Positions 1-7,849 of a stretch of 24,832 nt of DNA are shown one piece after another (position 1 is the first letter of the stretch; each line of letters begins with the position of its first letter). Source of the DNA: Pleurobrachia bachei (lineage: Eukaryota > Ctenophora > Tentaculata > Cydippida > Pleurobrachiidae); NCBI GenBank assembly GCA_000695325.1, contig AVPN01000125.1, positions 40,996-65,827 on the forward strand, given 5' to 3'. A program made the translations under genes and the position numbers. The notes beneath the pieces are model-generated. The model did not search any database. It was not told the origin of the DNA and saw only the letters and a program-made list of their open reading frames with translations.

Positions 1-296
1 TCATTTGCTGATTTCAAGAAAATGTTTGTGCTGTAGAAATACCATCAGCTATAACACCACCTAACACCCCATCTCTCCCTCACCTCCTTACCTCTCTCCC
101 TCTCTCTCTCACCTAACACCCCTTCTCTCACCTGACACCCTCACCTAACAACCCTCCCTAACACCCCTCTCCCTAACACCCCTCTCCCTAATCTAGATCC
201 TGTATACCTACATGCCACGGTTCCCACCTGGACCCCCCATATGAGGAACACCCTGCTACGTACCAGCCAGCCCAGCTATCAATCAGAGAGACCTGA
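1..296 (+). CDS. possible 3' end of an unidentified gene (last two exons)
   Basis: Frame 1 from the window edge reads SFADFKK and then meets a possible donor (GTTTGTG, 24-30). A strong acceptor (pyrimidine tract, then CTAG) ends at 196. The following exon, in the phase the donor requires, reads on from SCIPTCHGSH to a C-terminus ...QPAQLSIRET with TGA at 294-296. If the donor is not used, the frame reads SFADFKKMFVL and stops. The SFADFKK stretch resembles the short amphipathic helix 8 that follows TM7 in rhodopsin-type GPCRs, and the tail would then be cytoplasmic, but this rests on a handful of residues. The upstream part lies outside the window. The matching intron phase and good acceptor support a real exon; the family is a guess. 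Confidence 0.3.
60..196 (+). repeat. C-rich CCTAACACCCCT pyrimidine minisatellite
   Basis: Degenerate repeats of CCCTAACACCCCTCT run up to the 3' splice site at 196. Each unit holds a CTAAC, which fits a branch-point consensus, plus a pyrimidine run. A related repeat precedes the second exon of the ENT gene near 16160-16243. Confidence 0.5.
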
Positions 297-747
297 AACA
301 AGATACGTGTACAGTGTGTGTGTGTGTAGGACAGCATGACGTGTGCTTCCTGTCTTTCTCTTTCCCTATATTATAACTAAACAAAGAGCCTAACTGATAT
401 TGGTTGACATTAGTGTTTGTGGAAAGGTTTGTTTTTTACAAAGTGTCTGATCTGGGATGGACGAGAGAGAGAATTAAATTATTATCAATTGTATTATGAT
501 CCGGAAAGTGAGGAGAGAGATATATAAGTGAAACTGAAAGCACATCTTACACATCTCACCAGCAGCAGCCCAGCCCCAGCAACTTTATATTTTACCGCAG
601 CTCTTTATTTTTCGACCATTTCATTTTATACATATAACCTGCTCTCGTATGTCTGTATATGCAGTGAAGTAGGAACCCTTTATTAGATCTGTGTGTGTTG
701 TATAGTTCGAAGTGTGATTTGGTATTACCAGAGTGTTTTACCAATAT
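297..747. other. non-coding stretch
   Basis: No convincing exon is seen. It contains a short TG run near 318-327 and a TATA-like TATATAAG at 521-528 followed by CAG-rich sequence, which could be a plus-strand core promoter, but no downstream reading frame backs it up. Confidence 0.3.
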
Positions 748-847
748 CAGGAACCGACCGAATCAGAAAATACTGGTCCCTGATTGGCTGATAACCAACT
801 AAATAACGAGTTCTGATTGGTTGTTTACTTGTGTCGGTCGGTTCCTG
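748..847 (+). mobile_element. 100-bp TIR element (CAGGAACCGACCGA family), copy 1
   Basis: It starts with CAGGAACCGACCGA and ends with the exact reverse complement TCGGTCGGTTCCTG, a perfect 14-bp terminal inverted repeat. The interior has no coding capacity and holds two ATTGG (inverted CCAAT) boxes. A second, end-eroded copy lies at 20528-20637, which shows it is dispersed. I see no clear target duplication around this copy. It is a non-autonomous DNA transposon (MITE) by structure. Confidence 0.75.
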
Positions 848-958
848 CAGCTAGTGAGAGTTCAGTACCCCTTGTAGCCCCCATTGTTTGATTTGTTAGT
901 TGCTTCTCAATAAGTGAGCCATTGCCAACTAAATACCGTGTTTTCATTCCTGGAATAA

Positions 959-1064
959 GGGACCATTCATAATAATACCGCCCACGGAAATTCTCATTCC
1001 AAACCCCAGAACCAACAACCCTCAATTCGGCTCAATTCCGAATCAATGTTTTATGAATGGTCCC
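959..1064. mobile_element. 106-bp foldback MITE-like element
   Basis: GGGACCATTCATAA at 959-972 is repeated in perfect inverted form, TTATGAATGGTCCC, at 1051-1064. The flanks GGAATAA (952-958) and GGAAAAA (1065-1071) match at 6 of 7 positions and may be a decayed target duplication. It has no coding capacity. Only one copy is seen in the window, so its mobile nature is inferred from the structure alone. Confidence 0.5.
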
Positions 1065-1268
1065 GGAAAAATATAAAATCAAATATATCCGGGGTTCAAG
1101 AATCAGAATAAATAAATCCATGACCAGCAAAGATTTACAAAAAACAGGATCTCCTATCAGTCCTTGTTTTGTAAGGGGTTACAAATCGGACCGGGTACTA
1201 AACAGGAAACTAGAAGACAACTCATTCGAAATTTCGAAACAAGTTTTAACGGAAAAAAGAAAAGTGTT

Positions 1269-1690
1269 TCATCGGGTTATAGAGTTTATTTGGCACTCGT
1301 CCACAAATTCCTTAACACGTTCAGTAAGGCTATCACTCTGTTCAGCTAGGTGATCTAGGTACGCCTCAATCTTCTCCATATCTTCCATGATCAACCGCAT
1401 CTCCTCTTGAAGACCTGGATTAAACCCATTCCCAACAACTCATTCCCCCCCCCCGAGAACAAGAAGTGGGAGGCAAGGAGTTATACCAATCAATATGTAT
1501 CTGCTTGCTTAAAATAAAAAGAAGATATGTCAGTCTACTAAAGGAAGATTGGGTTTCTAATCCTGGAAAATAACTGACCGGTCATGTGATCGGCCCCTTC
1601 CTGGTGATCTGCAGGTTCATCAATATCAGGATTATCATTCAACTCGATCCCATTTTCAAAACCATTGCTCTCTCCCTCACCATCAACCAT
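1269..1690 (-). CDS. BBLN: bublin-like coiled-coil protein, two exons
   Basis: Exon 1 runs from ATG at 1690 down to 1579 and ends G|GTCAGT (phase 1). Exon 2 runs from 1414, after ...AATCCAG, down to TGA at 1269-1271. The join keeps frame and gives 85 residues, close to the roughly 83 of human bublin (C9orf16/BBLN). The N-terminal half is acidic (MVDGEGESNGFENG...). The C-terminal half is a heptad-patterned helix (about residues 40-77: EEMRLIMEDMEKIEAYLDHL, then AEQSDSLTERVKEF) that aligns with the bublin helix, including the LDHL core. Bublin is known as a small coiled-coil protein that organises intermediate filaments at the apical side of intestinal cells. That role is family knowledge, not shown here. 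The intron is 164 bp and contains a C10 run. The match is by recall of a short protein, so confidence is moderate. Confidence 0.6.
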
Positions 1691-1870
1691 AGCCCTGGCT
1701 ACAATGGAGTAGAGTGAGATTCACTGAGTAAAATTACTCTTGGGCGCTTGTCAGCACACAATTGGACCGTGGGAATATTTGCGCGCGAGTCTTTAGAAAA
1801 ATATCCCGGCGCGTTACTGCTTACGGAAACTGTGGAGATACATACAGAGAGAGGGGGGTCTACCGCGGAG
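1691..1870 (-). promoter_or_regulatory. probable CpG-rich promoter of the bublin-like gene
   Basis: This sequence lies directly upstream of the minus-strand ATG and is locally rich in CG, with GCGCGCGAG near 1780 and GCGCGTTAC at 1809-1817. The last 9-mer recurs at 7574-7582 between the two zinc-finger genes. I see no TATA box. The promoter call rests on position and composition. Confidence 0.4.
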
Positions 1871-2647
1871 GGGGATGCAAACGAAATACATGATACAAAA
1901 TAGAAAATGATATAATAGATAATAAATGAAAGATTAATAAATGAAAGATTAATTAAGATAATAAATTAAGATAAAACCAGTCTGAGTGTTTATTTACACT
2001 CTACGGACCACACTCTGAAATGATGACTGTAATTGGCTTGCTCGGGGCCCTTCATTTCATAAAACAATGAACAATGAATTATAGGTTCCTGGGGGTGCGG
2101 GGTAGAATGGTCGAGCACCGTTATCTGTGTGACATCTCTTGTTCAGCTCCTTTTCTTTTATCTCACAGTATGAATCGATGTATTTAAGAAATGGGGGTGC
2201 TGACGGTAGTCAGTTACATTTGACTTGGTTAAGGTGAGTCGGTTGAATGCAAGAGGGAAGAGGGAAGATGACAGAGAAGAGAGTTGTCTTCTGTGGGGAT
2301 AGAATGAGAGATATAGAAGGAGAGAGAGAAAGTAAAGAAGGTAAAGACTCATAAAACATGTTACCTGTTTCAGTTTCCCATCTACTTTCTTCCCCTGAGT
2401 CGTCAGTTTCATTAATTCCATCCTCCCGTACGCTGCCTAAGTTATGAAGAGGAAAGAAGTTATTGAATGCTTAATAGGGATACTGGAATAACTTTTGGGA
2501 TAAGCTTCAAGGACAGGGTATATCGAGAGGGGGGGGCATAGGAAAACTCTGGTGTTAAATAGGTTTTAGTTTGGGATTGAAACACTGGAAGGTTTTGTAA
2601 AACGTTGTAAAATTGTAATAAGATATAAAAATAAATAAATCTAAAAA
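1871..2647. other. non-coding stretch with one possible minus-strand exon
   Basis: This is AT-rich sequence, including two copies of AATGAAAGATTAAT near 1925-1955. On the minus strand a 72-bp segment (2436 down to 2365) is preceded by ...CATAACTTAG and followed by CAG|GTAACA, and is open in more than one frame. It could be an exon between the zinc-finger and bublin genes or an alternative 3' exon. I cannot link it to either, and 72 bp is short enough to arise by chance. Confidence 0.25.
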
Positions 2648-5600
2648 TCAATTATCGAACTCGATTTCACTGTCACTCAACTCCTCTGAATCAACTAAAT
2701 CTGCAGCTGTGTCACTGCTAACCTCCTCCACCTCCTCCTCCATTGACCCATGATCTTCATTTCCTTCCTCTCCTATATCTTCCTGTCCAACACCTTCCTC
2801 CAACACTTCTTTCACAGGTTTCTTCTCTTTCATTCCCTCTGATGACCCATGTGGGTCGGGTAGGACAAGGGGTTTCTCCGGGTGAAGCATGTGTAAATGA
2901 GACTTAATCCCTTTCAATGAAAGGTTCAGATACGGACAATACAAGCACTTGTAACTCAGCGGATTATCATGGAGCTTCAAATGTTTCTGAATGTCGGTCC
3001 ATCGCTCATCTCTCGTGGATGTGTAGTCGCACCGGGGGCACTGGACTGCTATGGGAAGGTCGGAGTGGAATTCTTTGTGGTGAACACGACGATCAGCCTT
3101 AGTCTCACCAATATAAAGACAGTAGGGGCATTTGAAAGAGGTTTCACCTTTGAAAGAAGTTTTACCTTTGAAAGAGGTTTTATCTTTGAGGCGTTTCACT
3201 GGTTTACCCAGTTTTTGGACGACATTGTCGCTCGGGTCGTACACTTTGATATCCAACAGTTTTCCAGGGTGTACCTTTGTGACATGTTTATTTTGTGCGT
3301 CCAACGTCTCACTCAAATAGTCACAGTAATTGCAGACATATCCGGTAGTTCTCAAATGGGCCTTCAAATGTTTCGCGAGTGTTTGCGGTGCATTTTTTCC
3401 TGTTGCGAAAAACCGACATTTCGGACATTGCATTTTAATTTTTTTGCCCTTCCCATCTCCGGGTGGGGCACCATATTTACCCGTAGCCTTATACTCTGTT
3501 GAGGGATCATCTGGCTTCAATTTCAGGGTAAACGGCAATTCAGGATGGTGTTTTTTGTGGTGACTCACCTGACCCTTAAAGGACATGTTCAAATAAGGGC
3601 AGTGTTCACAGCAGTAGTTGAGAGAGGAGTTGTGAGCCTTGATGTGCTTAGCAAGCTTCTGTGAGGAATTAATTCCTGTAGCAACAAATGGACATGATAG
3701 ACAAGGTCTTCGATCCTTAGTTCCTTCACTCTCCATTATATCGTCTTCATGATCATGCCTGTCTTGCTCGGTAGTATGCCCTTCTTTCTCTAATTCATTA
3801 TCTTCTCTATTTGTATCATCATCATCCTCCTCCTCATCATCTTCGTGCTGCCCATCTGATTCATCCCTCACCTCAAGCCCACTGACGTTACATGCTTCCC
3901 TCGTATTCTGTCTAGGGAGGTTTCGATGCTTGTTCTTATGGTGTCTCCGTAAAATCCTCATTGAGAGACAAAGGTAAGAACAGTACTTGCAGGTGTAATT
4001 CACAGGGGCTCTATGGGCCTTCATATGGAAAACCGTGGTTCGAACGGTTTCTGGTACAAAGTCACACAGTGCACACTTTTCACCACAGGTGTACTTTACA
4101 TCGGGATCAGCTAACTCTTTTGGGCACAGGTCTTCCTCTTTTGTTATAGAGTGGTACTTTCTTTTGTGTTTAAGAATAAATTCATATTTGCTAGTAAGAA
4201 AGGGGCAAAGATCGCACTTAAAACTGTCCGGATCGTTATGAAGTTTCATGTGTCTCTTCATATTTCCCATTCTCCACCCGTAGTTCCCCTGATCGACTGT
4301 TAGTGTGTACTCACAAATATCACATTTCATATCACCGGATTTTATGTCGTCACGAGATTGGGCGATTTTACTAGTAACTCTTGGTATCTCCCCTCCACTA
4401 CCACCCTTGCCCTGCAAGCCATCATCACAGGGGATGGTATCAACAACAGATTCAGTAATGGCTGGTGTAGTCATTTCCTTGGGTTTTAGGGGGTCATCCG
4501 GGTGGTGCGCTCTCATGTGTTCGATGTAGTTTCTACGGTTTCCCAAGAAATAGCAAGCATCGCAGCTGTATGCGTCATCAAGAAGGTGGGCTTCTGCGTG
4601 CTTTATTGCTGGTAGTCCTTTGTAACCCCTCCAGGGACATTTTGGGCAAGAAGTTATTGGTCTATTCTTTCCGATAGACAAAGGACGTTTGATCTTGAGC
4701 ACCAAGGGGGGTATACTAGTCTGAGCCTCAGCAACAACTGGTTTGGAACTCATTTGAGGATTTGGTTCGGTACTTGATTTGATCGGCTCCGCTGTATCTT
4801 CTACCGGTTTCACGTGCATCCCCGGGTGAAGCTTTCTCATGTGCTGTGTGAAGTTGATACGTTTCCCCAAGAAATGGCAAATATCACACCGGTACAGTTT
4901 CTCTTGACCTTCAAGCTGCCCTTCAAGTTGAAGGTGTGCCTCAGCGTGGAGGATTGCTGGAGGCCCTTTAAAGCCGACCCAAGGGCATTTTGTGCAGGAC
5001 ACCTTATTATTTCTGTGCTTGGAATTTTCTGCAACAGAAACACCATCAGAATTAACATCTTCTGCGACAGCCACATCATCAGAATCACCAACAGAAAAAC
5101 TCTCCGTTCTTGAAACTTTGAGAGGCTTAATCCTCAGAAACAATGGTTCTGGAATGTTAGTTGGAGTGGAATCAGCATCAACTTTCTTACCGGAACTTTT
5201 GATTGATGCTTCAGCTTTCTTATCCAGAATCGGTGCACTCTGGTGTGATTTCCGCATGTGTTTCAAATAACTCTCGTATTTCGCGCTGATGAAATGACAC
5301 ATATCACAGCGGTAGGTCTCTGGTTCCAGATGGGCCTCAGCGTGTCTCCAGGCAACATAACCAGCAGGACCCTCCCAGGGACACTGCGGACACGACACAC
5401 GTTTGTGTGTGGATATTGTACTGCCTTTCATTTCATTCGTTCTATCCTCCTCAGGTTCATCGTAGGATTCATCAGAAGGTTTCCGTGTTTTCCATTTTGG
5501 ATCGTCGGGGTGAGGTTGGACGTTAGCAGGTAGACCAGCATGCTTCCTGTTCATGTGACTCTTGTAACTGCTATAATTCACAAAGAGAAACAAGCAGTAC

Positions 5601-7393
5601 TCACATTTGTAGCTCCACGGGGCGGCATGAGCTTGGATGTGTGCTGCCATTAAGACAGAGCTCCTGTGAAACCATCCACAGTGAGGACACAACTGATTAC
5701 TGCTGGTTCCAGTCCCACATTTCTTCCTCCGTTTTTCTCCCCGTCCTGAATGAATGACGACCTGATTTTCTCTACCGACACTTTCCTCTCCTTCGGCGAT
5801 ACTTTTCCCACTTTCAGTCTGGTCCGGATCATCTGGGTGAGGTTGAAGGGCAGCAGTTTGACCGGGATGCATCCGAACAACGTGCCTTTTGTAATTACGG
5901 TAACTAGCAGTGAGATATAGACAATACTCGCACTGATAGCTCCACGGTTCCTTGTGTGCCTGGATATGTAGGTCCATAACGCCAGCGTTTGGGTGATACC
6001 AGACACAATAAGGACAAGTATACCCGTCCTCGGGGTGACGCTGCAAGTCTTGCGGCTGATCGGGGTGTTGCTTAGTACAGTGTGCTTTGAATAGTTTGTA
6101 GTCAACTGTGATATACAGGCAGAATTCACATTTGTAATTCCACGGTGCCTCATGAGCTTGGATGTGTCGAGCCATGACCTTGTGGCATTGGCCCTGTCGA
6201 TTCCATGCACAGTAAGGGCAACTGTCTGTATTCTTCGTATCGTTTCCGTCCTCTCCCTCCTCCCTATCCTCCCCCTCACTTTCCTCTACGTCTTCTCCTT
6301 CGGACAACTTCCGCTTCACACCTTGGGTCTCTCCTTGTCTGTCTTCATCGGGGTGGGGTTGAAGGGTAGCTGTTAGGCCAGGATGCTGCCGATAGACGTG
6401 CTTTTTGTAATTATGGTGGCTAGCAGTTAGATACAGACAATATTCGCATTTGTAGTTTATTGCTGCCTCGTGGGCCTGGATGTGCACATTCATAACCCCA
6501 GAGTTATTATGATGCCAGACACAATAAGGACAGGTAATCTTATACTTTTTCTCCTTCCTATTCGGTTCCTCTTCGTTGGCCCCTTCTGTCTCTCCCTCCT
6601 CTCCTTCACTTTCATCTCCACTCTCCTCATTCGACATCTTCCGCTTCACCCCTTGGTTATAACAGACCTCATCGTCAGGGTGACGCTGGACATTGTGTGG
6701 CAGATCGGGATGTTGTCTATGTAAATGTTGTCTAATACCAGAATATTTGATAGTGATGTACAGACAATACTCGCATTTGTAGTTTATTTGTGCTTCGTGG
6801 GCCTGGATGTGAAAAGTCATGTGGCTTGAGTTGTTGTGATGCCATGCACAGTAAGGGCAACTCATTTTCTGGTTCCTGCGCTCATTTTCAAAGTTTACTC
6901 CCTTCTTCTCTGCAGGCTTTCCATCCCTATTATTTGTGGGGTGTTCTGAACGGACATGGATGGACAGTTTGGATCGATCCGTGGTTGTGTAGCACGTGAC
7001 CCTCGTTTTGTCAAATAGTCTGACGGCACGGGCGAAAGGAGGACCCTCCCTGTGAGTCTTCATGTGTTCCAATACCCTGATTTGACAGGTATCCTTGAAG
7101 TCACAGTACATACACTCCGCCCTGTCATCTTCCACCTCCCTTTCACTGTCCTCCTCTTCTTCAGACTCCAACAACTCAGGATGAAATCGCCGGATGTGAG
7201 CTGTAAACTCTCCAAACTCCTTACTCCTAAAGGCGCAGTGGTAGCAGCGATGGTCGGGAAGAAAGCTATGTCGTTGGGACATGTGAGTGTTGTACTGGTC
7301 GGCACAAACTGTCCTTTTCAACGTCCGACTTGTCCACTTGAGTATGACTAACGTGAATAGCTCACTTTCATCTTTTTCTTCTTCCACGGACAT
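2648..7393 (-). CDS. giant C2H2 zinc-finger protein built of two-finger modules
   Basis: One uninterrupted reading frame of 1581 codons runs from ATG at 7393 (MSVEEEKDESELF) to TGA at 2648. The frame stays open further upstream but has no ATG there, only a TTGTTTCAG that looks like a 3' splice site. About thirty Cys2-His2 fingers are visible. After two to four single fingers, most come in about 13 pairs. The first member has the form CPxCxW...HIQAH or HAEAH. The second has YKCEYCLYxT...H...RQHP, and several pairs are followed by a PHPDD spacer. The usual TGEKP linkers are absent. Highly acidic stretches separate groups, and the last 60 or so residues are acidic. A short KTSFKG repeat lies near 3140-3185. 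Nucleic-acid binding in the nucleus is the likely role. Fingers 1 and 4, as judged from the paralogue at 7850, are destroyed by two 50-bp plain-complement blocks (7304-7353 and 6993-7042), so the N-terminal sequence is suspect. Confidence 0.85.
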   Translation of the reverse strand: MSVEEEKDESELFTLVILKWTSRTLKRTVCADQYNTHMSQRHSFLPDHRCYHCAFRSKEFGEFTAHIRRFHPELLESEEEEDSEREVEDDRAECMYCDFKDTCQIRVLEHMKTHREGPPFARAVRLFDKTRVTCYTTTDRSKLSIHVRSEHPTNNRDGKPAEKKGVNFENERRNQKMSCPYCAWHHNNSSHMTFHIQAHEAQINYKCEYCLYITIKYSGIRQHLHRQHPDLPHNVQRHPDDEVCYNQGVKRKMSNEESGDESEGEEGETEGANEEEPNRKEKKYKITCPYCVWHHNNSGVMNVHIQAHEAAINYKCEYCLYLTASHHNYKKHVYRQHPGLTATLQPHPDEDRQGETQGVKRKLSEGEDVEESEGEDREEGEDGNDTKNTDSCPYCAWNRQGQCHKVMARHIQAHEAPWNYKCEFCLYITVDYKLFKAHCTKQHPDQPQDLQRHPEDGYTCPYCVWYHPNAGVMDLHIQAHKEPWSYQCEYCLYLTASYRNYKRHVVRMHPGQTAALQPHPDDPDQTESGKSIAEGEESVGRENQVVIHSGRGEKRRKKCGTGTSSNQLCPHCGWFHRSSVLMAAHIQAHAAPWSYKCEYCLFLFVNYSSYKSHMNRKHAGLPANVQPHPDDPKWKTRKPSDESYDEPEEDRTNEMKGSTISTHKRVSCPQCPWEGPAGYVAWRHAEAHLEPETYRCDMCHFISAKYESYLKHMRKSHQSAPILDKKAEASIKSSGKKVDADSTPTNIPEPLFLRIKPLKVSRTESFSVGDSDDVAVAEDVNSDGVSVAENSKHRNNKVSCTKCPWVGFKGPPAILHAEAHLQLEGQLEGQEKLYRCDICHFLGKRINFTQHMRKLHPGMHVKPVEDTAEPIKSSTEPNPQMSSKPVVAEAQTSIPPLVLKIKRPLSIGKNRPITSCPKCPWRGYKGLPAIKHAEAHLLDDAYSCDACYFLGNRRNYIEHMRAHHPDDPLKPKEMTTPAITESVVDTIPCDDGLQGKGGSGGEIPRVTSKIAQSRDDIKSGDMKCDICEYTLTVDQGNYGWRMGNMKRHMKLHNDPDSFKCDLCPFLTSKYEFILKHKRKYHSITKEEDLCPKELADPDVKYTCGEKCALCDFVPETVRTTVFHMKAHRAPVNYTCKYCSYLCLSMRILRRHHKNKHRNLPRQNTREACNVSGLEVRDESDGQHEDDEEEDDDDTNREDNELEKEGHTTEQDRHDHEDDIMESEGTKDRRPCLSCPFVATGINSSQKLAKHIKAHNSSLNYCCEHCPYLNMSFKGQVSHHKKHHPELPFTLKLKPDDPSTEYKATGKYGAPPGDGKGKKIKMQCPKCRFFATGKNAPQTLAKHLKAHLRTTGYVCNYCDYLSETLDAQNKHVTKVHPGKLLDIKVYDPSDNVVQKLGKPVKRLKDKTSFKGKTSFKGETSFKCPYCLYIGETKADRRVHHKEFHSDLPIAVQCPRCDYTSTRDERWTDIQKHLKLHDNPLSYKCLYCPYLNLSLKGIKSHLHMLHPEKPLVLPDPHGSSEGMKEKKPVKEVLEEGVGQEDIGEEGNEDHGSMEEEVEEVSSDTAADLVDSEELSDSEIEFDN
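6993..7042. other. 50-bp block that is the plain complement of the paralogue (block 2)
   Basis: Read on the minus strand, this block begins CCTCCTTTCGCCCGTGCC. It is base for base the complement, in the same order, of 8201-8250 (GGAGGAAAGCGGGCACGG...). On the plus strand it equals 8201-8250 reversed without complementing. All 50 positions match, and ordinary paralogous similarity resumes immediately after (CTACACAACCAC against ATACACAACCAC). Confidence 0.95.
7043..7303. repeat. 261-bp inverted repeat arm shared with 7940-8200
   Basis: This is a normal reverse complement of 7940-8200, with a single difference that I could find (GAC against GAG in the acidic run after LLESEEEE). It encodes fingers 2 and 3 of both zinc-finger paralogues. 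Such near-identity contrasts with the visibly diverged sequence beyond block 2, so it is either a recent conversion tract or an assembly copy. The two odd 50-bp blocks are its exact borders. Confidence 0.9.
7304..7353. other. 50-bp block that is the plain complement of the paralogue (block 1)
   Basis: The plus strand here starts ACAAACTGTCCTTTTCAACG and is 7890-7939 of the paralogue read backwards. On the minus strand it is therefore the unreversed complement. All 50 positions match. It replaces the part of finger 1 that carries its first two cysteines, while the surrounding sequence (GAAAGTGAGCTATTC before, GCCGACCAGTAC after) is in normal inverted-repeat relation. Confidence 0.95.
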
Positions 7394-7557
7394 TCGACTA
7401 GGAAAATTCAAGGTTACTTCGTGATATTTGCAAGGCAATGCAGTATGAAAATGGGGCTGAAACAAACAAAAACAGGCGAAAACAAAAAAGTTAAAAAGAG
7501 AAAATTCGAAAATTTTAAAAAATGAGCTGAGCTGAGCCGGGTATTCAATGGCAGCAC

Positions 7558-7622
7558 TTTAACATTTTACTCTGCGCGTTACATCAATTAAGCCGCGCAC
7601 GCCGCCCAGATAAAATGTTAAA
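7558..7622. mobile_element. 65-bp TTAA-flanked hairpin, possible piggyBac-type MITE
   Basis: TTTAACATTTTA (7558-7569) pairs perfectly with TAAAATGTTAAA (7611-7622), and inner TCTG/CAGA extends the stem. The core CATTTTA...TAAAATG is flanked on both sides by TTAA, the target site of piggyBac elements. The CG-rich loop contains GCGCGTTAC. It could equally be a regulatory hairpin. Confidence 0.35.
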
Positions 7623-7706
7623 TTTGTTTTTTGTTTTTTAAAATTTTGAACTTTTTGTTTTTTGTTGTCGTTGTTTTCTTCCAAAGTTTTGTTTTGGAAT
7701 GCGCTG

Positions 7707-7745
7707 CAATCCCCTCATGCGCGCGACCCCGCAACGAGGGGATTG
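7707..7745. repeat. 10-bp inverted repeat in the bidirectional promoter
   Basis: CAATCCCCTC (7707-7716) and GAGGGGATTG (7736-7745) form a perfect stem around a 19-base CG-rich loop. It includes a CCAAT-like and a GGGG-type site. Function unknown. Confidence 0.45.
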
Positions 7746-7849
7746 AAAGCCAAAGTTTTGTTTGTTAATTGTTTCAGGTTTCTGTCAACCTCGAGGCGTG
7801 GCACAGCTCCTCGGCAAAACATCACAAAATAACACTTTTTCCTAGTCGA

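Larger units (their letters stand above)
7394..7849. promoter_or_regulatory. shared head-to-head promoter region of the zinc-finger pair
   Basis: This 456-bp gap separates the two divergent ATGs and must hold the 5' regions of both genes. Each side carries a TTGTTTCAG acceptor-like site upstream of its ATG (ending near 7457 on the minus strand and at 7777 on the plus strand). Both genes may therefore have a 5' UTR intron or receive a spliced leader. The middle has T-rich tracts and CG-rich islands (7572-7607, 7699-7736). Confidence 0.5.

Noticed and set aside
60-196. CCCTAA units resembling telomeric repeats
   Set aside because: The units are interrupted by ACACCCCTCT and never form consecutive CCCTAA. 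They act better as a pyrimidine tract before a splice site.
4814-6279. Plus- and minus-strand frames of 80-210 codons inside the large zinc-finger gene
   Set aside because: They are shadow frames of a continuous C2H2-encoding frame, with no finger pattern or start context of their own.
6993-7353. Reading the odd blocks as a recombination hot spot or a microinversion
   Set aside because: A microinversion gives a reverse complement. The observed blocks are unreversed complements, and their equal 50-base lengths are better explained by data handling.
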